64,000 nucleotides of DNA from Allosediminivita pacifica (GCF_003054175.1 NZ_QBKN01000009.1:62001-126000), one strand, 5' to 3'; numbered from the stretch's first letter, positions 41,274-50,219 are shown. Notes: generated by a model from the sequence alone, not told the origin. Numbers and translations: made by a program.

Positions 41274-42169
41274 AGTTCGCTCTCCCACGGGGGATTGGCG
41301 CCGGCGCGGCTGACGGTGACGGCGGCGGCGCGGGTGCCGAGGGCGGCTGCGGTCTCCAGCACCTCCATCTTGGCCATGCGCAGCGCGCCGCGCGTCAGGA
41401 TCCCCTCGCGCGAAAGGCCCGCGAGGAAGCCGCCGTTGAAGGTGTCGCCCGCGCCCACGGTGTCGACGACGGTGACGGGGTGGGCGTCGGCGTGGCCGTC
41501 GGACTTGGGCGTGACGATGTCGACACCCTCGGCGCCGCGGGTGACCAGCACCACGGTGGTGCCGCGCGCGATGAGATCCTGCGGCGTGGTGCCGAGCCAG
41601 TCCATGTCCTCGTCCGAGAGCTTGACGATGTCGGCGCGGGCGAGGATGCGGTCGAGCCTTGCGCGGAAGGTGGCCTCGTCCCGGATGAAGCCGGGGCGGA
41701 TGTTGGGATCGACCATGACGATGCGGTCGCCGGCCCGTTCGGCCAGCGCGGCGTAGGTGTCGGCCCCCGGTTCGGCGGCGAGGCTGATGCCGCCGAGGAA
41801 GAGCGTGGTGATCTCCTCGCCAAGCTCGGGCAGGTCATCCTCGGTCAGCATGCGCCCGGCGGTGTTCTCGTCGTAGAAGGCGTAGCGGGCCTGGCCGTCG
41901 GTGAGGGTGACGAAGGCGAGCGTGGTGGGCCGGTCGCTGCGGTCGGCGTGGGTGTAGTCGACGTTGGAGGCGGTCATGGCGCGGGCCAGCACGTCGCCGA
42001 AGAGGTCGGTGGAGAGCCCGCCGAACCAGCCCACCGGCGCGCCGAGGCGGCCGAGCGCGATGGCGGTGTTGAAGACCGCGCCGCCCGCGAGGGGGGCGAA
42101 GGCGGGGTCGCCCTGTGCGGTTTCGCGGGGCAGCATGTCGATCAGGGCTTCGCCGCAGCAGAGGATCAT
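41270..42169 (-). CDS. PfkB family carbohydrate kinase (fructokinase-like)
   Basis: A 299-residue ribokinase-fold sugar kinase. The N-terminal [13 protein letters not shown] with [15 protein letters not shown] and the C-terminal anion-hole/catalytic motif [18 protein letters not shown], with the base Asp, are intact. The [13 protein letters not shown] segment fits fructokinases. The ATG at 42169 has AAGGA upstream. It is coupled to dtd downstream; no sugar transporter is nearby, so the substrate is inferred from family only. Confidence 0.9.
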   Translation of the reverse strand: MILCCGEALIDMLPRETAQGDPAFAPLAGGAVFNTAIALGRLGAPVGWFGGLSTDLFGDVLARAMTASNVDYTHADRSDRPTTLAFVTLTDGQARYAFYDENTAGRMLTEDDLPELGEEITTLFLGGISLAAEPGADTYAALAERAGDRIVMVDPNIRPGFIRDEATFRARLDRILARADIVKLSDEDMDWLGTTPQDLIARGTTVVLVTRGAEGVDIVTPKSDGHADAHPVTVVDTVGAGDTFNGGFLAGLSREGILTRGALRMAKMEVLETAAALGTRAAAVTVSRAGANPPWESEL

Positions 42170-42188
42170 GGTCCGGGTCCTTGGGTCG

Positions 42189-42863
42189 TCACTTTGCCTT
42201 GCCATAGCGGTAAGCGCCGCCGCGGTCGAGCGCCCGCTGGTAGGCCGGGCGCGCGCGCATGGTTTCGAGCCACTTGTCGAGCGCGGGCGTGGGCGTCCGG
42301 CCCGGGATGCGGGACAGGCCCGCCTCGACCGGGAAGCTCATCATCACGTCGGCGGCGGTGAAGGCGGGCCCGGCGAAGAAGCCGTCGCGTTCCAGTTCCG
42401 CCTCCCAGAAGGCGCGGTGGTCCTTCAGCTGCGGGTCGAGGAAGGTCTCGTCCATGCCCTGGGCGATCTTGCGGCCGAGCGGGCGCAGGAGGGCGGGCAG
42501 GCGCGCGGGCATGGCGGAGAAGACGAGCTTCATGACCAGCAGCGGCATGGCCGAGCCCTCGGCGTAGTGCAGCCAGTAGGCGTGGCGCAGGGCGGCGTCG
42601 GTGCCGGGGGTGGGGTGGAGCGCGTGGTCGGGGTCGAAGCGGGCGAGCAGGTACTCGGTGATGGCGCCGCTTTCGGCGATGACGCGGTTGTCGTGCTCGA
42701 TCACCGGGCTCTTGCCGAGGGGGTGGATGTCCTTGAGCGCGCGGGGCGCGCGCATGTCGGGGCGGCGATGGTAGGTGACCACCTCGTAGTCCTGGCCCAG
42801 CTCCTCGAGCAGCCAGAGGATGCGCTGGGCGCGGGAATCGTCGAGGTAGTGTACGCGGATCAT
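42189..42863 (-). CDS. Glutathione S-transferase family protein
   Basis: A 224-residue GST. The N-terminal thioredoxin fold has RVHYLDDSRAQRILWLLEEL, where Ser of DDSRAQR is the likely catalytic residue, KSPVIEHDNRVIAESGAI carries the cis-Pro and glutathione gamma-Glu contact (ESGAI), and the C-terminal domain is all helical. It resembles the yeast Gtt1-like branch. It is a cytoplasmic conjugating or peroxide-reducing enzyme with unknown substrate. The gene lies 19 bp upstream of the sugar kinase start on the same strand. Confidence 0.9.
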   Translation of the reverse strand: MIRVHYLDDSRAQRILWLLEELGQDYEVVTYHRRPDMRAPRALKDIHPLGKSPVIEHDNRVIAESGAITEYLLARFDPDHALHPTPGTDAALRHAYWLHYAEGSAMPLLVMKLVFSAMPARLPALLRPLGRKIAQGMDETFLDPQLKDHRAFWEAELERDGFFAGPAFTAADVMMSFPVEAGLSRIPGRTPTPALDKWLETMRARPAYQRALDRGGAYRYGKAK

Positions 42864-42875
42864 CCGGGGGCCTTT

Positions 42876-43961
42876 CTATTGGCTCTGTGCCGCGATGTAG
42901 CCCACCACGGCGGCGAGCAAGGCCCCCACCGCCACGGCAAGCGCGATCTTCCAGGCCGACCAGGGCCGTTCGCCCTGCACGCGGCCGGTGCGGCCGTTGA
43001 CGACGAAGCGGTAGGTGTCGCCGCGGTACTTGTAGGCGGCCATCCAGACCGGCAGCAGGACGTGCTTGAAGGTGACGGCGCTGACCGAGGTGTCGATGCG
43101 GTGGATGCGCTGGCGGTCGCCGCCGATGTCGAACTTCACGTCGCGCTCGATCACGCGGTCCATCTTGTGGCGGGCCTCGGTGTAGCCGTCGGAAAGTTCG
43201 ATCTGATAGCCCTCGGCGCGGAAACCGGCGAGGTATTCCGGGTGGTAGGGCTCCAGCGCGGCGAGGTCCCAGGGTTCGAGCGCGTCGGTGAATTTCTTGG
43301 GCAGCGAGCGCGAGGCCAGCACCAGCACGTCGTCGAAGAAGCGCGAGACGCGGCCCGAGGCATGGCGCCAGCGGATCTTCTGGACGCGCACCGTCTGTCG
43401 CTTGCCGTCGCGCATGACGGTGCGGGTGGTGTAGTAAACGGTGCCGCGCTCGCCGGCATAGTCAGAGGCGGTCTGCGCGTCGAAGGTCCAGTAGGGCACG
43501 TAGATGCCCTGCATCTTCCGGCCGCGGCGGGCGTAGTCCTTGAGGCCGTTCGGCGCGAACCAGAGCCGGCCCAGCCAGTCCTTCATCGCCGCATGCGCCG
43601 CCGGTTCGTCCAGCGCGAAGGGCAGCAGCGCCCGGGGCTTGATATGGCGGTGCGTACCCGTGTCCGTGACCACCGGCGTGGCGCAGTAGGGGCATTCGGC
43701 GGCGTGACTGTCGGGATCGAACTCGATCTGTGCCGCGCAGTTGGGGCAGGTCGAGACGCGCGTTTCTTCCATCTCCTGCTGCGGAAGCTGGCTGTCGAGT
43801 GCGGCGCGGAAGTCGAGTTCGCGGATGCCGCCTTCCCAGGGGCTGGGCGGGGAAACCTCGGCCTCGGCACCGCAGTGGTCGCAGACCAGTCGCCCGCGTG
43901 CCGGATCGAACCGGTAGTCGGCGCCGCACTGGTCGCAGGGAAAGCGGTGTTCGTCTGTCAT
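42876..43961 (-). CDS. TFIIB-type zinc-ribbon membrane protein (YdjG-like)
   Basis: A 361-residue protein with two zinc ribbons at the N-terminus (CDQCGADYRFD with CDHCGAE, then CPNCAAQIEFD with CPYCATPVV), a long middle region (MQGIYVPYWTFDAQTASDYAG; ERDVKFDIGGDRQRIHRID), and one hydrophobic helix at the C-terminus (ALAVAVGALLAAVVGYIA). This layout matches proteins annotated as TFIIB-type zinc ribbon or YdjG-like, which in Bacillus are linked to an SPFH protein (YdjI). An SPFH/YdjI-like gene is present at 56.4 kb here. Start at the ATG at 43961. Confidence 0.8.
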   Translation of the reverse strand: MTDEHRFPCDQCGADYRFDPARGRLVCDHCGAEAEVSPPSPWEGGIRELDFRAALDSQLPQQEMEETRVSTCPNCAAQIEFDPDSHAAECPYCATPVVTDTGTHRHIKPRALLPFALDEPAAHAAMKDWLGRLWFAPNGLKDYARRGRKMQGIYVPYWTFDAQTASDYAGERGTVYYTTRTVMRDGKRQTVRVQKIRWRHASGRVSRFFDDVLVLASRSLPKKFTDALEPWDLAALEPYHPEYLAGFRAEGYQIELSDGYTEARHKMDRVIERDVKFDIGGDRQRIHRIDTSVSAVTFKHVLLPVWMAAYKYRGDTYRFVVNGRTGRVQGERPWSAWKIALAVAVGALLAAVVGYIAAQSQ

Positions 43962-44103
43962 GGGGCCCTCGTGGAACGCGGGCGCCACCCTATCCAAGCG
44001 GGCGCGGAAGGGAAGAGGGCCGCGGCGGTCCGTCCCGGCAGGCCCGCGCCGGCTTGCACCCCGCAAGAGAGGTGCCGATATCGGGGGCAAATCCGGAGAC
44101 CAC

Positions 44104-44451
44104 ATGCCCCAGACCACCAAGATCGCCACCTGCACCTATTGCGGCACGCGCGCCGCGCTCGTGCTGAAGGGCGCCACCCGGCACGAACTGGCCTGCCAGG
44201 CCTGCGGGGCGCCGCTGCATGACCTCAAGCGCCTGCCCGAGGGCCGCGTCGACGCGGAAGCGCATCGCCCGCCCCGGAAGGGCAAGAAGGGCAAGCGCAA
44301 GGGATCGGTGCCCGTGCCGCCCTGGGGCGCATGGGAGGAACCGCTGAAGCAGATGTCGAAGGGGAAGACGCGGAAGAAGAAGCGGAAGAAAACGCTCGGC
44401 CGCCGGATGCTCGGCGAGGCATTCGACCTCATCGAGGACATCTTCGACTGA
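44104..44451 (+). CDS. Small zinc-ribbon protein with basic tail
   Basis: A 115-residue protein: an N-terminal four-Cys ribbon (CTYCGTRAAL and CQACGAPL), then a strongly basic linker (PPRKGKKGKRKGS; KGKTRKKKRKKTLGRR) and an acidic C-terminus (EAFDLIEDIFD). No named family is recognised. A nucleic-acid-binding role is possible from the basic stretch. It is divergent from the YdjG-like gene and precedes ribB by 80 bp. Start at 44104. Confidence 0.7.
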   Translation: MPQTTKIATCTYCGTRAALVLKGATRHELACQACGAPLHDLKRLPEGRVDAEAHRPPRKGKKGKRKGSVPVPPWGAWEEPLKQMSKGKTRKKKRKKTLGRRMLGEAFDLIEDIFD

Positions 44452-44531
44452 TCCGCGGCGTCGCGCGGCGCATCGCCTCTGGCCATCCGGGCCCTGCTGG
44501 CTTATTTCGCCCACAGATGCGCGAGGCCCTC

Positions 44532-45662
44532 ATGACTCAACACTACGAAACACCCGGACCCGTCGAAAGCAACTGGCGCGATGCGATCTCCTCGATCGAG
44601 GAGATCATCGAGGATGCCCGCAACGGCCGGATGTTCATCCTTGTCGATCACGAGGACCGCGAGAACGAGGGCGACCTCGTCATTCCCGCGCAATGGGCCA
44701 CGCCGGACGCCATCAACTTCATGGCGCTCTACGGCCGCGGGCTGATCTGCCTGGCACTCACCGGCGGTCGGATCGAGGAACTGGGCCTGCAGCTCATGTC
44801 CACGAACAACTCCTCGCGCCATGAGACCGCCTTTACCACCTCGATCGAGGCGCGCGAGGGCGTGACGACGGGCATTTCCGCCGCCGACCGCGCGCGCACC
44901 GTGCAGGTGGCCATCGATGCCTCCAAGGGCGCGGGCGACATCGCCACGCCGGGCCACGTCTTTCCGCTGCGCGCCCGCGACGGCGGCGTGCTGGTGCGGG
45001 CCGGCCATACCGAGGCCGCGGTGGACGTGTCGCGGCTGGCGGGCCTGAACCCCTCGGGCGTGATCTGCGAGATCATGAACGACGACGGCAGCATGGCGCG
45101 CCTTCCCGAACTCGTGGCCTTCGCGCAGCGCCACGGGATCAAGATCGGCACCATCTCGGACCTGATCGGTTACCGCCGCCGCCACGACAACCTCGTCCGC
45201 GTGCGCACCGAAGAGGTCATCGCCTCGGAGTTCGGCGGCGACTGGAACATGCGGATCTACACCGACGAGACCCACGGAGACGAACATATCGTCCTCTCCA
45301 AGGGCGATCTGACCACCGAAGACCCGGTGCTGGTGCGGATGCACGCCATGGACCCGATGCTCGACATCATCGGCACCGGCCCCGGTGGCCGCGCCGACGA
45401 GTTCCGCGACGCCATGCGTGCCGTGGCCGAGGAGGGCCGGGGTGTGGTGGTCCTGCTGCGCGACACCGACATGAAGCTCGACGTCCACGACGAGGTCAGC
45501 CCCCGCACGCTGCGCCAGTACGGGCTCGGCGCGCAGATCCTGTCCTCGCTGGGCCTGTCGGAGCTGATCCTTCTCACCAATTCGCCGACCCCCCGCGTGG
45601 TGGGCCTCGAGGCCTACGGGCTCGAGATCGTCGGCACCCGCAAGATATCGGAGCTTGGCTGA
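44532..45662 (+). CDS. ribB: 3,4-dihydroxy-2-butanone 4-phosphate synthase with degenerate RibA domain
   Basis: A 376-residue riboflavin-pathway protein. The N-terminal RibB domain is complete: DHEDRENEGDLVIPA, TTGISAADRA, GHVFPLRARDGGVL and GHTEAAVD. The C-terminal GTP cyclohydrolase II-like domain lacks the zinc cysteines (the region reads VLVRMHAMDPMLDIIGTG instead of the GDxxxSxxCDC motif). It should therefore make only DHBP, like the RibBX proteins reported in other alphaproteobacteria. A separate RibA must exist elsewhere. ATG at 44532 (alternative at 44517). TGATG junction with ribH. Confidence 0.92.
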   Translation: MTQHYETPGPVESNWRDAISSIEEIIEDARNGRMFILVDHEDRENEGDLVIPAQWATPDAINFMALYGRGLICLALTGGRIEELGLQLMSTNNSSRHETAFTTSIEAREGVTTGISAADRARTVQVAIDASKGAGDIATPGHVFPLRARDGGVLVRAGHTEAAVDVSRLAGLNPSGVICEIMNDDGSMARLPELVAFAQRHGIKIGTISDLIGYRRRHDNLVRVRTEEVIASEFGGDWNMRIYTDETHGDEHIVLSKGDLTTEDPVLVRMHAMDPMLDIIGTGPGGRADEFRDAMRAVAEEGRGVVVLLRDTDMKLDVHDEVSPRTLRQYGLGAQILSSLGLSELILLTNSPTPRVVGLEAYGLEIVGTRKISELG

Positions 45663-46198
45663 TGGCCTCGAACGAAACCCACTATTCCCTGCCGCGCGCC
45701 AGCTTCGACGATCCGGTCAAGCTGCTGATCGTGGTGGCGCCCTACTACAAGGACATCGCCGACCAGCTTGTCGCCGGCGCGATTGCCGAGGTCGAGGCCG
45801 CGGGCGGCTTTCACGAAACCATCGAGGTGCCCGGCGCGCTGGAGATCCCCAGCGCCATCGGCATAGCCGGGCGCATGGCGGAGTTCGACGGCTACGTGGC
45901 GCTGGGCTGCGTGATCCGCGGCGAGACCACCCATTACGAGACCGTCTGCAACGACAGCTCGCGCGGGCTGACGCTGCTGGGCCTGCAGGGGCTCTGCATC
46001 GGTAACGGGATCCTCACGGTCGAGAATTACGATCAGGCTGCGGTGCGGGCCGAGGCCGCGGGCCAGAACAAGGGCGGAGGTGCCGCCGCGGCGGCCCTGC
46101 ACCTCGTGGCGCTCACGCGGCGCTGGGGCAGCGCCCGCAAGGGCGTCGGCTTCAAACCCGCGCGCGAGGACGAGATCGCCGGAGGTCAGGCAGGCTGA
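45662..46198 (+). CDS. ribH: 6,7-dimethyl-8-ribityllumazine synthase
   Basis: A 178-residue lumazine synthase that joins the ribityl-pyrimidine and DHBP. EVPGALEIPSAIGIAG, ALGCVIRGETTHYETVCNDSSRG with the catalytic His, and GNGILTVEN are the family core. It starts in the ribB stop (TGATG) and its own stop overlaps nusB in the same way, so ribB-ribH-nusB is one coupled operon. The C-terminal tail is slightly long. Confidence 0.96.
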   Translation: MASNETHYSLPRASFDDPVKLLIVVAPYYKDIADQLVAGAIAEVEAAGGFHETIEVPGALEIPSAIGIAGRMAEFDGYVALGCVIRGETTHYETVCNDSSRGLTLLGLQGLCIGNGILTVENYDQAAVRAEAAGQNKGGGAAAAALHLVALTRRWGSARKGVGFKPAREDEIAGGQAG

Positions 46199-46698
46199 TG
46201 AGTGACGAACAGGCCCCCAGGGACATGCCCGAACCCTCGGGCAACCAGAAGCGCCGGATGAAAAGCGCCTCGCGGCTCTACGCGGTGCAGGCGCTCTTCC
46301 AGATGGAGCATTCCGGCACCACCGCGGACAAGGTCAAGCGCGAGTTCCTCGACTTCCGCTTCGGCGCCGAGATCGCCGAGGGCGAGGAGATGATCGACGG
46401 CGACATCGACCTCTTCACCGCCATCCTGAACGAGGCCGTGAACTGGCAGGCGCGCATCGACCAGATGACCGACCGCGCCATCGTCGCCAAGTGGCAGATC
46501 GCCCGCATCGACCCGACGCTGCGCGCGCTCTTCCGCGCCGCGGGCGCCGAACTGGTGGCGCTCGACACGCCGCCCAAGGTCGCCATCGTCGAATACGTGG
46601 GCGTCGCTCAGGCCTTCTTCCCGGAAGGCAAGGAATCGAAATTCGTCAACGCCGTGCTCGACCACATGGCCCGCGAGGCGCGCCCCGAGGCCTTCTGA
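46198..46698 (+). CDS. nusB: Transcription antitermination factor NusB
   Basis: A 166-residue all-helical protein that binds boxA RNA with NusE in rRNA antitermination. The start of the family fold is SASRLYAVQALFQMEHSG (Arg-rich helix 1), with the terminal VAIVEYVGVAQAFFPEGKESKFVNAVLDHMAR. The ribH-nusB linkage is common in proteobacteria. It is followed by an inverted AAGAAGAAGC repeat that can form hairpins. Confidence 0.95.
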   Translation: MSDEQAPRDMPEPSGNQKRRMKSASRLYAVQALFQMEHSGTTADKVKREFLDFRFGAEIAEGEEMIDGDIDLFTAILNEAVNWQARIDQMTDRAIVAKWQIARIDPTLRALFRAAGAELVALDTPPKVAIVEYVGVAQAFFPEGKESKFVNAVLDHMAREARPEAF

Positions 46699-46708
46699 AC
46701 CCCGGCTC

Positions 46709-46769
46709 GCGCTTCTTTTCGCGGAAAATACCTCGGGGGAGTCCCGCAGGGACGGGGGCAGAGCCCCCG
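46709..46769 (-). repeat. AAGAAGAAGC-type intergenic repeat (inverted)
   Basis: On the minus strand: GGGGGCTCTGCCCCC hairpin, GTCCCTGCGGGAC hairpin, TCCCCCGAGGTATTTTCCGC and AAAAGAAGCGC. It lies 10 bp after nusB and matches the copies at 38.9 and 50.2 kb. Confidence 0.85.
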
Positions 46770-46874
46770 CCCACGCCGGCCATTCCCGCGTGACGCTGCG
46801 GATTGCGACATCGGCGTGGCTTGACCTTCCCGCGCGTCATCGTATCTTGATAGGTGAATGCAAAGGAGCACGCC

Positions 46875-47222
46875 ATGCCCTCCCTCATCCGCCTCTATAT
46901 CCGCCAGGTCATCGCCGGTTTCGCGATCTCGGCCGCCTTCGTCGCGGCGCTCCTGTGGTTCGACGTCGCGAACCTCTGGCACTTGGTGACGCATTCCGAC
47001 GTGGGGCTGCTGGCGGTCTTCCTGTTGTGGCTCTTCAACGGGATCGTCTTCGCGGGCGTGCAGTTCGGGATCACCATCATGCGCATGGCCGACGACACCG
47101 ACCAGGGCGGCGGCCGCCGGGATGCCATCCCGGCGCAGGGCATGGTGCCCGACTACGTCGCGATCCCGGTCCGCGCGGACGAGCCGCGCCGCCGCGACCA
47201 GCTCCAGCGCCGCCGTCACTGA
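46875..47222 (+). CDS. Hypothetical small membrane protein
   Basis: A 115-residue protein with two hydrophobic helices (GFAISAAFVAALLWF and LLAVFLLWLFNGIVFAGVQF) and a charged cytoplasmic tail. The helices and spacing resemble small conserved Rhodobacteraceae membrane proteins of unknown function. The ATG at 46875 has a perfect AAAGGAG 7 bases upstream. It stands alone; the following 245 bp contain no gene that I can support. Confidence 0.75.
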   Translation: MPSLIRLYIRQVIAGFAISAAFVAALLWFDVANLWHLVTHSDVGLLAVFLLWLFNGIVFAGVQFGITIMRMADDTDQGGGRRDAIPAQGMVPDYVAIPVRADEPRRRDQLQRRRH

Positions 47223-47467
47223 CGGCGGCCCTCGGGCCGGAAAACTTCAGGTATTTCAGGGAAGTGGCGGGAACCACCGCAACCGTGTGGGTAGCGCATT
47301 CCCGAGGACCTGTTCTTACAGGTGGGCGCCAGGTAACGAGGCCAGGACCACGTCAGAGCCAGCTCCCTCGGATTTGCTTAAGGCCACCGGAATGTACCCG
47401 TCTCACGGGAAGGGCAGAACCCGCCACTGCGCGAGATATGCCGCCACCCCGGGCCTGACAAGGGGCA

Positions 47468-48271
47468 TCATCCCTCGGGCTCGATGAAACCGTAACGCTC
47501 CAGTTCCTCGGGGACGAGTACGTAGATCTCGTCGGGGGGCGTGGTGAGCGCGTGGCGCATGACCAGCGGGTCGATTCCCATCTCGTCGAGGTAGGTCATG
47601 ACCTCGCCTTGGCCGAACTGGATGTCCTCGACGGCGGTGAAGGCGGGCAGGAGGGTGTTCTCCCCGAAATAGTGCTGGTGCACCCCGACCGAGGCGTCGT
47701 CGTCGATGTCGCGCGTTACCCCGCCCGCCAGCAGGTAGGGGCAGGCCGAATAGCAGAATTCGCCCGACAGCATCCGCGTCTCGATGCCCTGCGCGCGCAG
47801 GACGCGCCCCAGCGCCAGCGCGTCGCGGACTGAGCCGCCGGGGCTTTGCAGGATCAGCGCCTCGATGGGCGTTTCGCTTTCGGCGATGCGGTCCGCGATC
47901 CGGTCGCCGTCGCCCTCGGAAATCGCCCCTTCCAGCCGCCAGGTGGTGCCCTCTTCCTGCGTCAGCGTCAGCCGCGTCGGCAGGTCGCCCGGATCGCGGG
48001 CGGGTTTCACGTAGGGCCGGTCCCGGTCTGGATCGAAGACCCGGCGCTGGTCGCCGGGGCGCACGGGCTCGGAGGTGCGTGGCACATCCGGGCCGAAGCT
48101 GGGCAGGCGGAAGCTGCCCTGCATGTCGCCGACGATCAGCAGCCCGCCCAGCACGAGCTGAAAGGCCAGCACCCCACCCAGCGTGCGCGCCACGGCGTTG
48201 CGCGGGGCGGGGCGGGGTTGGGACCATGATGACGTATCCGCCGGTGCCGCGTTTTTGCGCCGCCAAAGCAT
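47468..48271 (-). CDS. ClpP-fold periplasmic/membrane-anchored protein (hypothetical protease-like)
   Basis: A 267-residue protein with one N-terminal hydrophobic anchor (GVLAFQLVLGGLLIVG) and a ClpP/crotonase-type fold: ALILQSPGGSVRDALALG, then FCYSACPYLLAGG with a Ser in the nucleophile position, and VGVHQHYFG with candidate His. It resembles COG3904-type predicted periplasmic proteins. Proteolytic activity is not shown. The gene starts inside the stop codon of the upstream coiled-coil membrane gene (TGATG), so they are coupled. Confidence 0.78.
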   Translation of the reverse strand: MLWRRKNAAPADTSSWSQPRPAPRNAVARTLGGVLAFQLVLGGLLIVGDMQGSFRLPSFGPDVPRTSEPVRPGDQRRVFDPDRDRPYVKPARDPGDLPTRLTLTQEEGTTWRLEGAISEGDGDRIADRIAESETPIEALILQSPGGSVRDALALGRVLRAQGIETRMLSGEFCYSACPYLLAGGVTRDIDDDASVGVHQHYFGENTLLPAFTAVEDIQFGQGEVMTYLDEMGIDPLVMRHALTTPPDEIYVLVPEELERYGFIEPEG

Positions 48272-49632
48272 CAGCCGTGCCTCGTCACGGGCCGGACGTT
48301 GTCGCCCTCGCGTGGCTCATGGTCCTCGTCCGAGGTTTCCGTCTCGGGCGGCGCGGTTTCTTCCTGCGCAGGCGAAGGGTCCGTGGTGCCGTCGGGCGGC
48401 CTGCGCGCCTCGCCCATGGTGCCCTCGACATCGCGCAGGGCGGTGACGGCGGCGCGCAGCTCGGCGAGCGTCATGGTGTCCTCGATGCCAGATCCCTCGC
48501 GTCCCTGACGGATGGCCGACTGCGTGACTGCCACGATGAAGACCAGCACCGCCGGCAGCAGGTCGATGGCGATGGCGCCCGCCCAGGAGGGCACGAAGTT
48601 GCGCGCGTAGAGGATCACCGCGTCGGCGGCCGAGATCGGCGTGTAGGTGACCTCTTCGGCGGCGGGCATGGACATGACCTCCTGCGCCGCGGTTTCCAGC
48701 GTCTCGGCCCGCTGGCCCAGCACCTCGAGCACCGAGGTGATCGTCGCCGATTGGTTGGAGCGGTTCTGCTCGGTCGAGGCGTCGAGTTCGGGCAGGACGA
48801 CGGAGCGGGCGAGATCCTGCGCGGCGCGTTCGACCAGCGGCGCCACGGAAAGCTGCCGAAGCTGGGTGATGAGCCCCTGCAGCCGCACGGCGGATTCGGA
48901 GAATTCGACCGAGCGCGCCTCGACCGGGCCCTGTTCGACGGTGAGCGCGCGCATGCGCGACAGGATCTGGTTGCCCTCGTCGAAGGCCTGATCTATCAGC
49001 GGCGTCTGCGCGGCGATCTGGTCCTCGATGGCGGCGAGTTCGTCGGACTTCTGGCGCAGCACGCGGAAGACGGCGCCGCGCCCGGCGAGACCCGAGAGCG
49101 AACCCTGCGCCTCCTGCTCGGAGAGATCCTCGAAGCTCTGGCGCACGCGCGCGACATCGCGTTCCAGCGACTGCGCCGAGAGTGCGATTTCGTGCGAGCG
49201 TTCGAGGCTCGACTGGTAGTCCTGCACCGTCTCGGCCAAGTGTTGTTCCACCGCGGCCGAGCCCGCGAGCGCCGCGGCGTTGAGCCAGGACGACATGGCC
49301 ACGATGGCGAGCGACCCGAGCCCCATGGCGGCGAAGAGGCCCGCGCGCGAAGCGGCGCTGCGCACGGCGGGGAAGAGCCGCATGAGGTACGACCAGAAGA
49401 CGAAGATCCCCACCGAGACGGCGGTCGAATAGGCGATGGCGGCAAAGACGGACATGGCGCCGTTGTCGTCGAGCAGCGACGAGACGCCGAGGTAGGTGTA
49501 GATCCCCGAGGCGACCGAGAGCACGCCGAGGGCGGTGCCGGTGAAGGTTTCGAGCCACGTGAGGTGATTTTCGAGTTCGCGCGCGTGGCGCACGCCGCGT
49601 GCCTCGGCGCGGCTCTGATGGGGCTGGGGCAT
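48271..49632 (-). CDS. Membrane protein with long coiled coil (hypothetical)
   Basis: A 453-residue protein: about three hydrophobic helices near residues 30-55, 62-85 and 98-120, a long coiled-coil segment (residues about 130-260, rich in Gln, Glu and Arg), a last hydrophobic helix near residue 345-365, and an acidic Pro-rich tail. No named family is evident. It is translationally coupled to the ClpP-fold gene, so the two probably act together at the membrane. Start at the ATG at 49632. Confidence 0.75.
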   Translation of the reverse strand: MPQPHQSRAEARGVRHARELENHLTWLETFTGTALGVLSVASGIYTYLGVSSLLDDNGAMSVFAAIAYSTAVSVGIFVFWSYLMRLFPAVRSAASRAGLFAAMGLGSLAIVAMSSWLNAAALAGSAAVEQHLAETVQDYQSSLERSHEIALSAQSLERDVARVRQSFEDLSEQEAQGSLSGLAGRGAVFRVLRQKSDELAAIEDQIAAQTPLIDQAFDEGNQILSRMRALTVEQGPVEARSVEFSESAVRLQGLITQLRQLSVAPLVERAAQDLARSVVLPELDASTEQNRSNQSATITSVLEVLGQRAETLETAAQEVMSMPAAEEVTYTPISAADAVILYARNFVPSWAGAIAIDLLPAVLVFIVAVTQSAIRQGREGSGIEDTMTLAELRAAVTALRDVEGTMGEARRPPDGTTDPSPAQEETAPPETETSDEDHEPREGDNVRPVTRHG

Positions 49633-49711
49633 GTGCTCTCCTGTCGGGACCCCGTGAAATCTAGGTGTGAGAGCGGCACCTGCAAAGGTCGGGTATCGCG
49701 GGGTTGCGCCT

Positions 49712-49726
49712 GTTCACGTAATGTTC
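49712..49726. promoter_or_regulatory. LexA (SOS) box in front of mmcB
   Basis: GTTC-ACGTAAT-GTTC is an exact alphaproteobacterial LexA box (GTTC-N7-GTTC). It overlaps an in-frame ATG at 49721, which argues that translation starts downstream at 49739. Confidence 0.75.
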
Positions 49727-49738
49727 GATATTTCGGAC

Positions 49739-50206
49739 ATGCCGATCGAGAGCCTCAGATCCGAAGAGCGCCTGATGATGCCGGGCCAGTTGCTGGCCCG
49801 CGGCGTCTGTCGCCACCTAGCCAGCCACGGCTTTTCCGTGATCGAGGAATTCACGCCCGAACGGGGCAAGCGGCTGGACGTGATGGCGCTGGGGCCCAAG
49901 GGGCAGCTCTGGGTGATCGAATGCAAGTCGAGCCGTGTGGATTTCACCTCGGACGCGAAATGGCCGGGCTACCTCGAATGGGGGGACCGCTATTTCTGGG
50001 CGGTGGACCAGGATTTTCCGACCGAGCTTTTGCCCGATGACACGGGGCTGATCCTGGCCGACGGCTATGACGCCGAGATCCTGCGCATGGGGCCGGAGAC
50101 CAGGCTGGCGGGGGCGCGGCGCAACGCCGTCATCCGGCGTTTCGCCGCGCATGCTGCCCGGCGGCTGCAGGCCCTGCGCGACCCGGAGGCGGGGCTCGAG
50201 GGCTGA
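49739..50206 (+). CDS. mmcB: MmcB family DNA repair protein
   Basis: A 155-residue nuclease-fold protein of the MmcB family. LMMPGQLLARGVCRHLASHG, then RLDVMALGPKGQLWVIECKSSRVDF with the PD-(D/E)xK-type Asp and ECK, and KWPGYLEWGDRYFWAVDQDFP are diagnostic. By the family precedent it is a LexA-controlled protein needed for survival of mitomycin C damage. I start at 49739 rather than 49721 because a LexA operator covers the latter. It ends just before an AAGAAGAAGC repeat. Confidence 0.88.
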   Translation: MPIESLRSEERLMMPGQLLARGVCRHLASHGFSVIEEFTPERGKRLDVMALGPKGQLWVIECKSSRVDFTSDAKWPGYLEWGDRYFWAVDQDFPTELLPDDTGLILADGYDAEILRMGPETRLAGARRNAVIRRFAAHAARRLQALRDPEAGLEG

Positions 50207-50219
50207 GCGGTGGGAAGAG

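Noticed and set aside
44452-44531. FMN riboswitch in front of ribB
   Set aside because: Only 80 bp are available and none of the conserved FMN riboswitch blocks (AGGGGCAG-type) is seen.
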